DNA of 64,000 nucleotides from Acidimicrobiia bacterium. Its GTDB lineage: Bacteria > Actinomycetota > Acidimicrobiia > Acidimicrobiales > CAIXPF01. Positions 50,160-59,405 of this stretch are shown piece by piece; position 1 is the stretch's first letter, and the number at the start of each line of letters is the position of its first letter. The DNA is taken from contig CANJRG010000009.1 in the NCBI GenBank assembly GCA_947476745.1, positions 1 to 64,000 of the forward strand, given 5' to 3'. The position numbers and the translations under genes were made by a program. The notes beneath the pieces were generated by a model. That model saw only the letters and a program-made list of their open reading frames with translations, was not told the origin of the DNA and ran no database searches.

Positions 50160-52561
50160 CAGCGGGCCTTTCCAGCAGCGAGAATGGGCCGGGCCGGTCG
50201 GAATGCGGCGCCGTCGCGTCGGGTCGTCTCCAGACCCAGGGGAACCGGGTTGGGGTCGGGTTTGTCGGGTGCATCGTGCTGTCCGACCACCGCCGACAGC
50301 TCCGTGGCCGGAGCGACGAGGGCATAGCGGACCGCGCCGTCCTCGGGCTTGAGTCGGGTCAGACGGACGCCACCGGCGGCGCGGCCCTGGGTGGGGACCT
50401 CGGCCAGCCCGGTCAGCTTCGCAACGCCACCGTCGGACACGATCAGCACCGTACCGCCCTCCTCTGCGACCCCTGCGGACACCACCTGGGCCCCGTCGCG
50501 CAGCTTCATCCCGGCGACGCCCTTGGCCGTCCGGCCCTGCACGGCGATGCTGGCGGCCGCCGTGCGCAGGATCTGGGCGTCGCTGGCCACGATGGCCACC
50601 TCGGCCGACTCCGACACGGGAAAGGCGGCAACGACGCGGTCCTTGCCGTCGAGGGTGATCACCGGTTGGCCGTCACGGACCTGCCCCAGCTCGGTCGCGT
50701 TCAACCGCTTGGCGGTGCCCCCGGAGGTCACCACCAGCACCGGGTCGCTCTCGTCGGTCACGGCGACCAGGCCGACCACCCGTTCGCCCGAGGCCACGCC
50801 GAACAGCTCGCTGGTGGCCGCACCCCTGCTGCGGCCGGCCACCTCGGGCACGTCGTGCACCGGGACGGTCAGCGCCCGGCCCCGGTCGGTAAGCGCCACC
50901 AGGGTCTGCCGGTTGGACGTGTGCACCTCGGCCCGGATCAGGTCGTGGCGACCCAGCTTGCCGCTGTGGTGGGACCCGGCGGGCTCGCGGCCGACCAGGC
51001 CGGACGTGGACAAGGTCACGACGCACGGGTCGTCACCGAGCTCGAAGTCGGTCGGGGCATCGCCCGCGGTCAACTTGGGCATCTCGCCGCCGCCGACGAT
51101 GCGGCTGCGCCGCGGGGTACCCAGGCGCTTGGCCAGGTCCTCCAGCTCCTGGAGGATGACCTGCTTCTGACGGTCCTCCGACGCCAGGATGGCGTCGTAG
51201 CCCGCGATCTCGGCGCGCAGAGCCTCGAGCTCGTCGACGAGTTCCTGGCGCTCCAGGGCCGTGAGGCGGCGCAGCCGCATGTCCAGGATGGCGTTGGCCT
51301 GCACATCGCTGAGCGCGAACTCCGCCATCAACGTGGACCGGGCGGTGGGTACGTCGGGCGAGCTGCGGATGATCTGGATGACCCGGTCGATGTTGTCGAG
51401 CGCGACCAGCAGGCCTTCGAGGATGTGGGCCCGGGCCAACGCCTTGTCCCGCCGGAAGGTGGTGCGCCGAACGACGACGTCGATACGGTGGTCGAGGAAG
51501 AAGCGGCACAGCTCGACCAGACCCAAGGTGGTGGGCACCCCGCCCACCAACGCCACGTTGTTGATGGCGAAGGTCTCCTCGAGCGGGGTCAGCCGGTACA
51601 GCTCGGCCAGCACCGCCTGCCCGTTGGTGCCCGAGCGCAGCTCGAACTGCAGGCGCAGCCCGTTGCGGCGGTCCGACAGGTTCTTGATGTCGGTGATGGC
51701 GGTGAGCTTGCCGGCGTTGACCAGGTCCTTGACCCGGCTGATGACCCGCTCGACCCCGACCATGTACGGCAGCTCGGTGACCACGATCCCGGTACGGCGG
51801 GCCGAGACCTGGGTGACCTCCGCCGTGGCCCGCATGCGGATCGTGCCCCGGCCCGCGAGATAGGCGTCGCGCAGGCCACCGTCGTCGACGATGATGGCGC
51901 CGGTCGGGAAGTCGGGGCCGGGCAACCGGGCCATCAGCTGGTCGACGGTGGGCACCGTCGAGCGGGTGAGGAACAGCTTCAGCGCCGCCACGACCTCGCC
52001 GAGGTTGTGCGGCGGCATGTTGGTCGCCATGCCGACGGCGATGCCCGAGCTGCCGTTGACCAGCAGGTTCGGCAGCTTCGCCGGCAGGTACTCGGGCTCC
52101 CGGCCCTCCTCGTCGAAGGTAGGCCGCCACTCGACGGTGTTCTCGTCGAGGGCGTCGAGCATCTCGACCGCGGACTGGGCCAGACGGCACTCGGTATAAC
52201 GGTAGGCCGCCGGCGGATCGTCGAGCGTGCCGAAGTTGCCGTGCGGATCGACCAGGGGAACCCGCATCGAAAAGTCCTGGGCCAGCCGTACCAGGGCGTC
52301 GTAGATGGCCGAGTCGCCGTGGGGGTGGTAGGTGGCCATGCAGGTGCCCACCACGTTGGCGCTCTTGCGGTGGGGGTTGGCCGGCGTCAGGTTCAGACCG
52401 GCCATGGTGACGAGGATCCTCCGCTGCACCGGCTTCAGGCCATCGCGCACGTCGGGCAGGGCCCGTGCGGTGATGACCGAGAGCGAGTAGGGCAGGAACG
52501 ACTGGCCCAGCTCCTCGGATGCGGTGATCTCACGGATCTCACTGGCGATGCGAGCTGGCAT
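50156..52561 (-). CDS. parC: Type IIA DNA topoisomerase subunit A (ParC/GyrA-like)
   Basis: 801 aa. Catalytic Tyr122 in AAYRYTE. The quinolone region reads HGDSAIYDALVRLAQ with Ser84 and Asp88, as in drug-sensitive enzymes. The C-terminal beta-propeller shows six-blade-like repeats (GRTAKGVAGMKL, GRAAGGVRLTRL). The place of the GyrA box (QRRGGKG) reads GRSRGAAT, so DNA wrapping is doubtful and a decatenase (topo IV) is favoured. ATG 52561 is nine bases after TATGAT. A consensus SOS box lies just upstream. Confidence 0.92.
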   Translation of the reverse strand: MPARIASEIREITASEELGQSFLPYSLSVITARALPDVRDGLKPVQRRILVTMAGLNLTPANPHRKSANVVGTCMATYHPHGDSAIYDALVRLAQDFSMRVPLVDPHGNFGTLDDPPAAYRYTECRLAQSAVEMLDALDENTVEWRPTFDEEGREPEYLPAKLPNLLVNGSSGIAVGMATNMPPHNLGEVVAALKLFLTRSTVPTVDQLMARLPGPDFPTGAIIVDDGGLRDAYLAGRGTIRMRATAEVTQVSARRTGIVVTELPYMVGVERVISRVKDLVNAGKLTAITDIKNLSDRRNGLRLQFELRSGTNGQAVLAELYRLTPLEETFAINNVALVGGVPTTLGLVELCRFFLDHRIDVVVRRTTFRRDKALARAHILEGLLVALDNIDRVIQIIRSSPDVPTARSTLMAEFALSDVQANAILDMRLRRLTALERQELVDELEALRAEIAGYDAILASEDRQKQVILQELEDLAKRLGTPRRSRIVGGGEMPKLTAGDAPTDFELGDDPCVVTLSTSGLVGREPAGSHHSGKLGRHDLIRAEVHTSNRQTLVALTDRGRALTVPVHDVPEVAGRSRGAATSELFGVASGERVVGLVAVTDESDPVLVVTSGGTAKRLNATELGQVRDGQPVITLDGKDRVVAAFPVSESAEVAIVASDAQILRTAAASIAVQGRTAKGVAGMKLRDGAQVVSAGVAEEGGTVLIVSDGGVAKLTGLAEVPTQGRAAGGVRLTRLKPEDGAVRYALVAPATELSAVVGQHDAPDKPDPNPVPLGLETTRRDGAAFRPARPILAAGKARW

Positions 52562-52570
52562 AACCGCACC

Positions 52571-52576
52571 ATCATA
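52571..52576 (-). promoter_or_regulatory. -10 hexamer TATGAT of the parC-parE operon
   Basis: TATGAT, nine bases before ATG 52561, gives a transcript with little or no leader. The SOS box ends three bases upstream. Confidence 0.55.
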
Positions 52577-52578
52577 TC

Positions 52579-52592
52579 CGAACATTTGTTCG
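52579..52592. promoter_or_regulatory. LexA (SOS) box before parC-parE
   Basis: CGAACATTTGTTCG; on the minus strand CGAAC-AAAT-GTTCG fits CGAAC-RNRY-GTTCG, the Gram-positive/actinobacterial LexA site, at all positions. It lies in the spacer next to the -10, where LexA would block RNA polymerase. Confidence 0.65.
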
Positions 52593-52669
52593 TTCCAGGT
52601 GATGGTCCCGGCGGCGACCGTCGTCGGACAAGGTCCCCCACAGCATCCGCGGCGGCGCCCACCAGCATC

Positions 52670-52675
52670 TATCGT
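52670..52675 (+). promoter_or_regulatory. -10 hexamer TATCGT, leaderless start
   Basis: TATCGT-GCGCCC-ATG before the LLM oxidoreductase at 52682. Confidence 0.55.
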
Positions 52676-52681
52676 GCGCCC

Positions 52682-53584
52682 ATGACCACGATGCCCTCTA
52701 TCTCGCTCGCCGCCGTCCCCGGCCGCCGCCGTCCCGTCGTCGAAGCTGCCGCCGAGGCCGAGCGCCGAGGCTTCACCGGCATCTACTGCCCCAGCCTCGG
52801 CGATGCCATGGGCCTGTGCCTGTCGATCGCCCACGCCACGTCGACGATCCCCTTCGGTACCTCGGTGCAGCCCATCTACCTGCAACACCCGGTACAGCTG
52901 GCCAACCAGGCGAGCTACATCAACGAGATCGCCGAAGGTCGATTCCGTCTCGGCATCGGCGTGAGCCACGGCCCCGTTCAGCGCCGCCTCGGTGCCGACG
53001 TCGGCAAGCCACTGACCGACATGCGCAACTACGTGACCGCCATGAACGACGCCGTCCCGCAGTCGGGCCCGCTGCCGCAGCTGGTGCTGGCCACCCTGCG
53101 CGACAAGATGGTCGACCTCTCCGTGGAGATCGCCGACGGCGCGGTGTGGGCCAACTCGTCACACAACGACATGGGCCGTTCCGTGGCCCGCATCCCGCAG
53201 GAGCGCCGCGACACCGGCTTCTTCGTGGGCAACATGCTGCCCACCGTCATCGACGACGACCGCGAGGCCGCCGCCAACCGTAACCGGGCCACCCTCACCG
53301 GGTATGTCGCCCTGCCCAACTACCGCAACTACTGGAAGCAGGCCGGCTACGAGGAGGAGATGAACGGCATCGAGGCCGCCCTCGCCGCCGGCGACAAGGA
53401 CAAGGTCACCTCGTTCATGACCGACAAGTGGCTGTCGAGCTGCACCGTGTTCGGCTCGGTGAACCAGGTACGCGAGGCCGCCGAGGCCTGGATCGACCTC
53501 GGCGTGACCCCCATTCTCGTTCCCAGCTCCACCAGCGGCGGTCAGCTCAAGGCCATCGAGGAGATGTTCCGCGCCTTCTCGTGA
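52682..53584 (+). CDS. LLM-class (F420-type) oxidoreductase
   Basis: 300 aa. Luciferase-like TIM barrel: EAERRGFTGIYCPSLGDAM, STIPFGTSVQPIYLQHPVQLANQASYINEIAEGRFRLGIGVSHGP (in parts), and a C-terminal VFGSVNQVREAAEAWIDLGVTPILVPSS. The family takes hydride from F420H2 or FMNH2; actinobacterial members mostly use F420. The substrate is unknown. Its 3' end overlaps the DivIVA-like gene by 43 bp, tail to tail. Confidence 0.87.
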   Translation: MTTMPSISLAAVPGRRRPVVEAAAEAERRGFTGIYCPSLGDAMGLCLSIAHATSTIPFGTSVQPIYLQHPVQLANQASYINEIAEGRFRLGIGVSHGPVQRRLGADVGKPLTDMRNYVTAMNDAVPQSGPLPQLVLATLRDKMVDLSVEIADGAVWANSSHNDMGRSVARIPQERRDTGFFVGNMLPTVIDDDREAAANRNRATLTGYVALPNYRNYWKQAGYEEEMNGIEAALAAGDKDKVTSFMTDKWLSSCTVFGSVNQVREAAEAWIDLGVTPILVPSSTSGGQLKAIEEMFRAFS

Positions 53585-54366
53585 TCGCCGGCCGGATGCT
53601 GGGCCGAACCCGTCCCGGGGACTTCTCCGGCATCCGGCAGATCCGGCAGCGTCCCGTGCTCCTGGCCGACCGGGACCATCGGGGGTCCCTGACGCAGGTC
53701 GATCGCCGCGGTCTCGATACGCAGGACGGCGTTGCCACCGCTGACCTCGACCGACACCGACTCCAGCGTGCCGGCATGGGCCGCACGCTGGAGCAGCCGG
53801 GCCGCCTCCACCAGCGAGGCCGTGGCCTTCGAGAACGGGCCGAGCCCGTCGGGGGCGTCGACGACCTCGATGAGGCGGGCCGCCGCCCGGCTCAATTGCG
53901 GGCCGAGCCGCTGCTCGATCTGGGCGAGCATCGACGCCTCGGCGACGATGGCCATCCGGTACCGCTCCATCTCGGCCGCCTCGGCCTCGAGCCGGGCCCG
54001 GCCCTCCGCCAACAGTCGCTCGGCCTCGTTCCTGGCATCGATGGTGCAGGCCGACGCCTCCAGCTCCGCCACCGCCAGGCGTCCCCCGGCCTCCATGTCC
54101 GCCCGGGACAGGATGGCCGCGGCCTGGCCACGGGCCTCGGCCTCGAGGTTCTCGGCCACCTTGCGGGCCAGATCGAGTGAGGTCGTCAACTCGTCCTCGA
54201 GCGCCTCGAGGCGCTGCAGTTCCGCCAGCAGGTCCGCTGCGTACTGTCTCGATGCCGCCGCCGTGGCCTCTGCCTGGGAGATCTGAACACGCAGATCGTC
54301 CAGCGAAGCCTCGACTGCTCTCGGTTCATAGCCCCGCCTCACGGTGGGGAACTGTGGAAGTGCCAT
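53542..54366 (-). CDS. DivIVA-like coiled-coil protein
   Basis: 274 aa. The N-terminal FPTVRRGYEPRAVEASLDDL matches the DivIVA membrane-binding/first-coil pattern (F...RGY...EVD..L). It is followed by long Ala/Glu/Leu coiled coils (residues 30-150). The C-terminal half is not DivIVA-like: a segment EVSGGNAVLRIETAAIDL and a loose acidic tail. It may mark cell poles or curved membrane, or act as a scaffold. GAGGGACGG stands before ATG 54366. Confidence 0.7.
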   Translation of the reverse strand: MALPQFPTVRRGYEPRAVEASLDDLRVQISQAEATAAASRQYAADLLAELQRLEALEDELTTSLDLARKVAENLEAEARGQAAAILSRADMEAGGRLAVAELEASACTIDARNEAERLLAEGRARLEAEAAEMERYRMAIVAEASMLAQIEQRLGPQLSRAAARLIEVVDAPDGLGPFSKATASLVEAARLLQRAAHAGTLESVSVEVSGGNAVLRIETAAIDLRQGPPMVPVGQEHGTLPDLPDAGEVPGTGSAQHPAGDHEKARNISSMALS

Positions 54367-54457
54367 TGACCGTCCCTCGTGTGCTGGGATCATCATCGGC
54401 ACCCGGGATCATCAACTTGAGCGATTTCTGGAAACCCATCGAGGGGATCCCCGACGC

Positions 54458-55168
54458 TCAACCGCCCATGAACATCTTCCACTGATCGAGGCTCTGGAGG
54501 CGGTAGACGAAGTTCGACTGCCGGACCTCGCCCATGGGCGCAGATGCCTCCGGCGCGTACAGGTGACCCGGGTAGAGCACGGCGTCGTCGGGTACCTGCG
54601 CCAGGGTCCGGTGGATCGAGTGGTACAGCGCCTCGGCGTCGCTACCAGGTAGATCGACGCGACCGCAGCCCTCCAGGAACAGGGTGTCGCCCGCCACCAG
54701 GTGCCCGTCACAGAGGAAGCACTGGCTGCCCGGCGTATGGCCGGGGGTGTGCACCAGGGTGATGGGGATCTCCCCCACCGTGACCACGTCGCCACCGCGG
54801 TGGCGGACCAGGTCGCTCTCGGAGATACCGGTCACCTTGAGCACCCCGTCGCCCTCGGCGTCCTGCACGTGAACCGGCACCGACACCAGGCCCAGCAGGT
54901 CGGCCACGCCGGCCACCGTGTGGCCGAAGAAGCTGCCGCCGACATGGTCGGGGTGGTAGTGGGTGACCAAGATGCCCGACAGGCGCATGCCGTCGGCCTC
55001 CGCCAACTCGACCAGGCCCGTCACGTCGTAGGCCGGGTCGACGACCACAGCCTCCCCCGTCTCGCGGTCGCCGATGAGGTACTGGAAGTTGACCATCTGA
55101 CGGGCGACGTCGTCGCCACGGGCCGTGTCGCGGCCGGCGAGCACCTGGCGGAAATACAAACGGTTCAC
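54458..55168 (-). CDS. Metallo-beta-lactamase fold hydrolase (glyoxalase II / persulfide dioxygenase-like)
   Basis: 236 aa. THYHPDHVGG, HTPGHTPGS, AGDTLFLEGCGR and YPGHLYAP are the metal and substrate segments of the glyoxalase II branch. VNFQYLIGD and VVDPAYD agree. It may hydrolyse thioesters, perhaps of mycothiol, given mscR two genes away, or oxidise persulfides. GTG 55168 has TAGCGT seven bases upstream. Confidence 0.85.
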   Translation of the reverse strand: MNRLYFRQVLAGRDTARGDDVARQMVNFQYLIGDRETGEAVVVDPAYDVTGLVELAEADGMRLSGILVTHYHPDHVGGSFFGHTVAGVADLLGLVSVPVHVQDAEGDGVLKVTGISESDLVRHRGGDVVTVGEIPITLVHTPGHTPGSQCFLCDGHLVAGDTLFLEGCGRVDLPGSDAEALYHSIHRTLAQVPDDAVLYPGHLYAPEASAPMGEVRQSNFVYRLQSLDQWKMFMGG

Positions 55169-55195
55169 CCCGCTGACGCTAGCGGTTCGGCATGA

Positions 55196-57274
55196 TCAGG
55201 AGGTCGCCCCCGGCAGGGTGTCGAGCAGGAACGCCAGTACGAACGCCTCATCCCGCCAGGCGTTGTAGCGACCCGACGGTCCGCCGTGGCCCGCGCCCAT
55301 CTCGGTCTTGAACAGCAACGGGTTGGTGTCGGTCTTCGTCGAGCGCAGCTTGGCCACCCACTTGGCGGGCTCCCAGTAGCTGACCCGGGGATCGTTGAGC
55401 CCCGCGGTGACCAGCATCGGCGGATAGTCCTTGGCCTCGACGTTCTCGTAAGGGGCGTAGGACTTCATGTAGCGGTAGTACTCCTCGGACGCCGTCGGGT
55501 TGCCCCACTCCTCCCACTCCATGACGGTCAGGGGCAGCGACGGGTCGAGAATGGTGCTGAGAGCATCGACGAAGGGCACCTCGGCGACCACCGCCCCGAA
55601 TAGCTCCGGGGCCTCGTTCACCACCGCACCCATGAGCAGGCCACCGGCCGAACCGCCCCGGATGGCCAGACGATCCGGCGAGGTCCAGCCGCCGTCGACC
55701 AGGTGACGGGCGCAGGCGATGAAGTCGCCGAAAGTGTTGCGCTTGGCCAGGAACTTGCCCTGGGTGTACCAGGGCCGACCCATCTCGCCGCCACCGCGGA
55801 TGTGGGCGATGGCGAAGCAGAAGCCGCGGTCGAGCAGGGACAACCGGATCGACGAGAAGTACGGGTCGATGCTCGCCTCGTAAGAGCCGTACCCGTACAG
55901 CAGCGTCGGTGCTGCGCCGTCGCGCTCGAAGCCCTGCCGGTAGACCACCGTCATGGGCACCGCGGTGCCATCGGTCGCGGTGGCCCACAGCCGTTCGGTG
56001 ACGTAACGGTCGGGGTCGAAGTCGCCGAGGACCGGCTGGTGCTTGAGCACCGTGCGTTCCCGGGTGTCGAGGTCGTAGCTGAACACCGTCGAGGGCGTGC
56101 GCATCGACTCGTAGCGGTAGCGGAAAACGGTGGTGTCGAACTCAGGGTTGGCGCCACCACCGGCGGTGCCGACCAGCTCGGGCTGTTCGATGGTGTGCTC
56201 GGCCCCGTCGGAGAGGCGACGGACCCTGATCTGCGAGGTGGCGTCGACCCGCTCGTAGATCACCAGGTGATCGGCGAAGGTGGTGATGCCCGCCAGCTTC
56301 ACCGCCGGACGGTGGGCGATGACCTCGGTCCAGTTCTGCTTGCCCGGCGCGGTGAGGGCCACCTCGCACAGCTTGAAGTTCTCCGCCCCGTCGGCGTTGG
56401 TGAGCACCAGGAACCGGTCGTGGGAGTGCGACACCCCGTACTCGAGGCCCTGCTGGCGGGGCTCGATCACCAGGAAGTCGCCCGTCGGGTCGCCGGCCTC
56501 GAGGAACCACACCTCGTCGGAGACCTTGGAACCGCTGTGGATGAACAGGTACCGCTCGTCACGGCCGAGCTCGACCCCGCAGTAGAAGCGCTCGTCGGGT
56601 TCCTCGAACACCTTCACATCGACAGCGGGATCAGTGCCCAGCTCGTGGCGCCATACCTGCCAGGGACGCATGGCGTCGTCGGGGCGGGTGTAGAAGAAGT
56701 ACCGGTTGTCCGCGGACCAGGCGGAGCCGTAGTACACCCCGTCGATGACCTCGTCGAGATCGGTGCCCTCCTCGATCCGCCGGAACCGCAACCGGTACAG
56801 CTCACCGCCGGTGGTGTCCGCCGCGTGAGCCAGCAGTCGGTGATCGGGGCTGACGTCGAACACCCCGGTGGCATGGAACTCATGGCCCTCGGCCTCGATG
56901 TTCTCGTCGAGCACCACCTGCTCGGGGATCGACTCGTCGTAGCTGCCGTCCGCCGCAGCAGCACGACGACAGCTGATGCCGTACTGCTTGCCCTCCTCGG
57001 TGCGCGAGTAGTACCACCAAGCGCTCTTGCGGACCGGCACCGAGAGGTCGGTCTCCTGGATGCGGGCGCGGATCTCCTCGAACAACTGCTCCTGCAGCGG
57101 CTCGGTGTGGGCCATGGCCGCGGCGGTGTAGGCGTTCTCCGCCTCGAGGTAGCCGAGCACGTCCGGGTCGCCCTCGCGGTCGCGCATCCAGCCGTAGGGA
57201 TCGACGCGGGTGTCGCCCCACACCGTCGTGGCAACGGGTCGGACTTTGGCGATAGGCGGTTCGGGGACGGTCAC
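55196..57274 (-). CDS. ptrB: Oligopeptidase B (S9 family)
   Basis: 692 aa. N-terminal DPYGWMRD and the seven-blade propeller, then the alpha/beta hydrolase domain with GGSAGG (Ser542), LNDPRV (Asp628) and GAGHGG (His663). [15 protein letters not shown] is family-typical. It cuts peptides shorter than about 30 residues after basic residues, in the cytoplasm. GTG 57274 has TAGCTT six bases upstream. Confidence 0.93.
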   Translation of the reverse strand: MTVPEPPIAKVRPVATTVWGDTRVDPYGWMRDREGDPDVLGYLEAENAYTAAAMAHTEPLQEQLFEEIRARIQETDLSVPVRKSAWWYYSRTEEGKQYGISCRRAAAADGSYDESIPEQVVLDENIEAEGHEFHATGVFDVSPDHRLLAHAADTTGGELYRLRFRRIEEGTDLDEVIDGVYYGSAWSADNRYFFYTRPDDAMRPWQVWRHELGTDPAVDVKVFEEPDERFYCGVELGRDERYLFIHSGSKVSDEVWFLEAGDPTGDFLVIEPRQQGLEYGVSHSHDRFLVLTNADGAENFKLCEVALTAPGKQNWTEVIAHRPAVKLAGITTFADHLVIYERVDATSQIRVRRLSDGAEHTIEQPELVGTAGGGANPEFDTTVFRYRYESMRTPSTVFSYDLDTRERTVLKHQPVLGDFDPDRYVTERLWATATDGTAVPMTVVYRQGFERDGAAPTLLYGYGSYEASIDPYFSSIRLSLLDRGFCFAIAHIRGGGEMGRPWYTQGKFLAKRNTFGDFIACARHLVDGGWTSPDRLAIRGGSAGGLLMGAVVNEAPELFGAVVAEVPFVDALSTILDPSLPLTVMEWEEWGNPTASEEYYRYMKSYAPYENVEAKDYPPMLVTAGLNDPRVSYWEPAKWVAKLRSTKTDTNPLLFKTEMGAGHGGPSGRYNAWRDEAFVLAFLLDTLPGATS

Positions 57275-57280
57275 GGGCCA

Positions 57281-57286
57281 AAGCTA
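57281..57286 (-). promoter_or_regulatory. -10 hexamer TAGCTT, leaderless ptrB start
   Basis: TAGCTT-TGGCCC-GTG. Confidence 0.6.
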
Positions 57287-57331
57287 ATGGCGTCGGGAAC
57301 ACGCACCGCGGGCAGGACTAGCTTGACCACC

Positions 57332-58420
57332 ATGTCGCAGAAAGTTCGTGGAATCGTCGCTCGTGCCAAGGGTCAACCGGTCTCGCTCGAGACCATCGTC
57401 ATTCCCGATCCCGGCCCGGGCGAAGCCGTCGTGCGTATCCAGGCCTGCGGGGTCTGCCACACCGACCTTCACTATCGCGAGGGCGGCATCAACGACGACT
57501 TCCCGTTCCTGCTCGGGCACGAGGCGGCAGGCATCGTGGAATCCATCGGCGAGGGCGTGCGCGAGGTCGAGGTCGGCGATTTCGTGGTGTTGAACTGGCG
57601 CGCCGTGTGCGGCACCTGCCGGTCCTGTCGCAAGGGCAAGCCACAGATCTGCTTCTCGACCTTCAACGCCACCCAGAAGATGACCCTCGAGGACGGCACC
57701 GTGCTCAGCCCGGCGCTCGGCATCGGGGCGTTCGCCGACAAGACGTTGGTGGCGGCCGGTCAGTGCACCAAGGTCAACCCCGCGGCCAAGCCGGAGGCCG
57801 CCGGGCTGCTCGGCTGCGGCGTGATGGCCGGCTGGGGCGCCGCGGTTCTCACCGGCGGTGTGTCCCGGGGTGACACCGTGGCCGTGTTCGGGTGCGGCGG
57901 CGTGGGCAACGCTGCCATCGCGGGCGCCAAGATGGCCGGGGCGCGCACCATCATCGCCGTCGACCTCGATGACCGGAAGCTGGCCTGGGCCACGGACTTC
58001 GGGGCCACCCACACCGTCAACGGCAGCCGGGAGGACGCCGTCGAGGCCGTCCGCCGCCACACCGACGGATTCGGCGCCGATGTCTGCATCGAGGCGGTGG
58101 GCAACCCGAAGGTCCTCGAGCAGTGCTTCTTCGCCCGCGATCTCGCCGGCACCGTGGTCCAGGTCGGGGTGCCCAACCCGCAGATGGTCATGCCGGAGAT
58201 CCCGATGATCGAGTTTTTCGGCCGGGGCGGGGCCCTCAAGCCCTCGTGGTATGGCGACTGCCTGCCCAGCCGCGATTTCCCCATGCTGGTGGAGCAGTAC
58301 CTCCAGGGTCGCTTCGACCTCGAGCGCTTCGTGTCCGAGACCATCCCGCTCGACGGTGTGGAGGAGGCCTTCCGCAAGATGGAACGCGGCGAGGTGCTGC
58401 GCTCGGTCGTGGTGATCTGA
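57332..58420 (+). CDS. mscR: S-nitrosomycothiol reductase / mycothiol-dependent formaldehyde dehydrogenase
   Basis: 362 aa. [30 protein letters not shown] (in parts; Cys and His zinc ligands), the structural zinc set [30 protein letters not shown] for NAD, and [14 protein letters not shown]. Near-complete agreement with the mycobacterial MscR pattern. It oxidises S-hydroxymethyl-mycothiol or reduces S-nitrosomycothiol, so the cell should make mycothiol. TAGCTT is seven bases before ATG 57332. Confidence 0.92.
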   Translation: MSQKVRGIVARAKGQPVSLETIVIPDPGPGEAVVRIQACGVCHTDLHYREGGINDDFPFLLGHEAAGIVESIGEGVREVEVGDFVVLNWRAVCGTCRSCRKGKPQICFSTFNATQKMTLEDGTVLSPALGIGAFADKTLVAAGQCTKVNPAAKPEAAGLLGCGVMAGWGAAVLTGGVSRGDTVAVFGCGGVGNAAIAGAKMAGARTIIAVDLDDRKLAWATDFGATHTVNGSREDAVEAVRRHTDGFGADVCIEAVGNPKVLEQCFFARDLAGTVVQVGVPNPQMVMPEIPMIEFFGRGGALKPSWYGDCLPSRDFPMLVEQYLQGRFDLERFVSETIPLDGVEEAFRKMERGEVLRSVVVI

Positions 58421-58425
58421 CGGCG

Positions 58426-58466
58426 GCTCCGGCTGGGTCACCGCCCGTCGGAGACACAGCCGGAGC
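58426..58466 (+). terminator. Hairpin after mscR
   Basis: A 10-bp perfect stem (GCTCCGGCTG and complement) with a 21-base loop, six bases after the mscR stop; the tail is TTCAGTTCG. Confidence 0.45.
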
Positions 58467-58501
58467 TTCAGTTCGACCCGCCAAGAGCCGTTGATGGGTC
58501 C

Positions 58502-59383
58502 ATGGTCGGCGCCGCGCCCCTCACCGATGAACCTGCGCTCCAGGTCGAGGCGCTGCTCGATGGGATGGAACGGCTGCCGGCCCAGGGCAACCTGGCCCTG
58601 CGGGTGCTGTGGATGGCCGACGACCCCCACACCGCGCTGTCGGACCTCGTGAACGCCGTCGAGGGCGACCCGGTCCTGGTGGCCCGGCTCCTGCGGCTCG
58701 CCAACTCGGCGTACTCGAGCAGTCATCAGCCGATCGCCTCGGTCGAGCGGGCGATTGTGTGGCTTGGCTACTCGACGGTGCGGACCATCGCCACGGTGGT
58801 GGCCTGCGGGCTGGGCGACTCCGTGCCCGCCGGGTTCTGGACCCATGTGGCGGCCACGGCCACCGCGTCCCAGCTGGTGGCGTGGCGGTTCGGTGTCGAC
58901 CCCGGCGAGGCTTTCGCCGTCGGACTGTTGCACGACCTCGGCCGCGGCATCTTCCACCTCGCCGACCCCGAGGGATCGGTCGGGATCGACCGCCGGCTCG
59001 AACGCGACCGCCAGGATGCGGCAACCGTTTCGCCCGGATCGACGTGGCACCACCACCTCGACCGCCTCGAACTCGAACGGGCCCGGTTCGGCATGACCCA
59101 CGCCGACGCCGCCGCCCGGGTGCTCGGCGCCTGGAACCTGCCGGCCGGCATGGTCACGGCCATCGCCGGTCACCACCAGCCGCTCGACGCCACCACCGGT
59201 GAGTCGGTCCGGATGCTGGTGGCCGCGGAAGCGATGGCCGAACTGGCGCTCGGCGCCTGGGACGAGCCGGTGGACTCCGAGGGTGGCCTGGCACTGCTCG
59301 ACCTCGACCTCGACCGACTCGACGTGATCGTCCGACGTATCCGCAACGAGAGCGCCGACCTCGCTGCGGTACTGACCCTGTGA
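58502..59383 (+). CDS. HDOD-domain signalling protein
   Basis: 293 aa. LPAQGNLALRVLWMADDP, VEGDPVLVARLLRLANSAYSSS and VERAIVWLGYSTVRTI are the helical repeats of HDOD; GLLHDLG keeps an HD pair. HDOD proteins act as scaffolds in signalling and often pair with cyclic-di-GMP enzymes. The GGDEF-EAL gene begins 22 bases after its stop. No effector domain is present. Confidence 0.85.
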   Translation: MVGAAPLTDEPALQVEALLDGMERLPAQGNLALRVLWMADDPHTALSDLVNAVEGDPVLVARLLRLANSAYSSSHQPIASVERAIVWLGYSTVRTIATVVACGLGDSVPAGFWTHVAATATASQLVAWRFGVDPGEAFAVGLLHDLGRGIFHLADPEGSVGIDRRLERDRQDAATVSPGSTWHHHLDRLELERARFGMTHADAAARVLGAWNLPAGMVTAIAGHHQPLDATTGESVRMLVAAEAMAELALGAWDEPVDSEGGLALLDLDLDRLDVIVRRIRNESADLAAVLTL

Positions 59384-59405
59384 CCATGAACGGCAGGACG
59401 ATCGC

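Noticed and set aside
48123-52561. Calling the topoisomerase pair gyrB-gyrA
   Set aside because: The GyrA box is degenerate and the gene order is A before B; topoisomerase IV is favoured, though not proven.
50276-52669. Very long plus-strand open frame joined to the LLM oxidoreductase
   Set aside because: Everything before 52682 is antisense to parC and His/Gln/Gly-rich shadow text; the real start is fixed by the LLM N-terminus and the -10 spacing.
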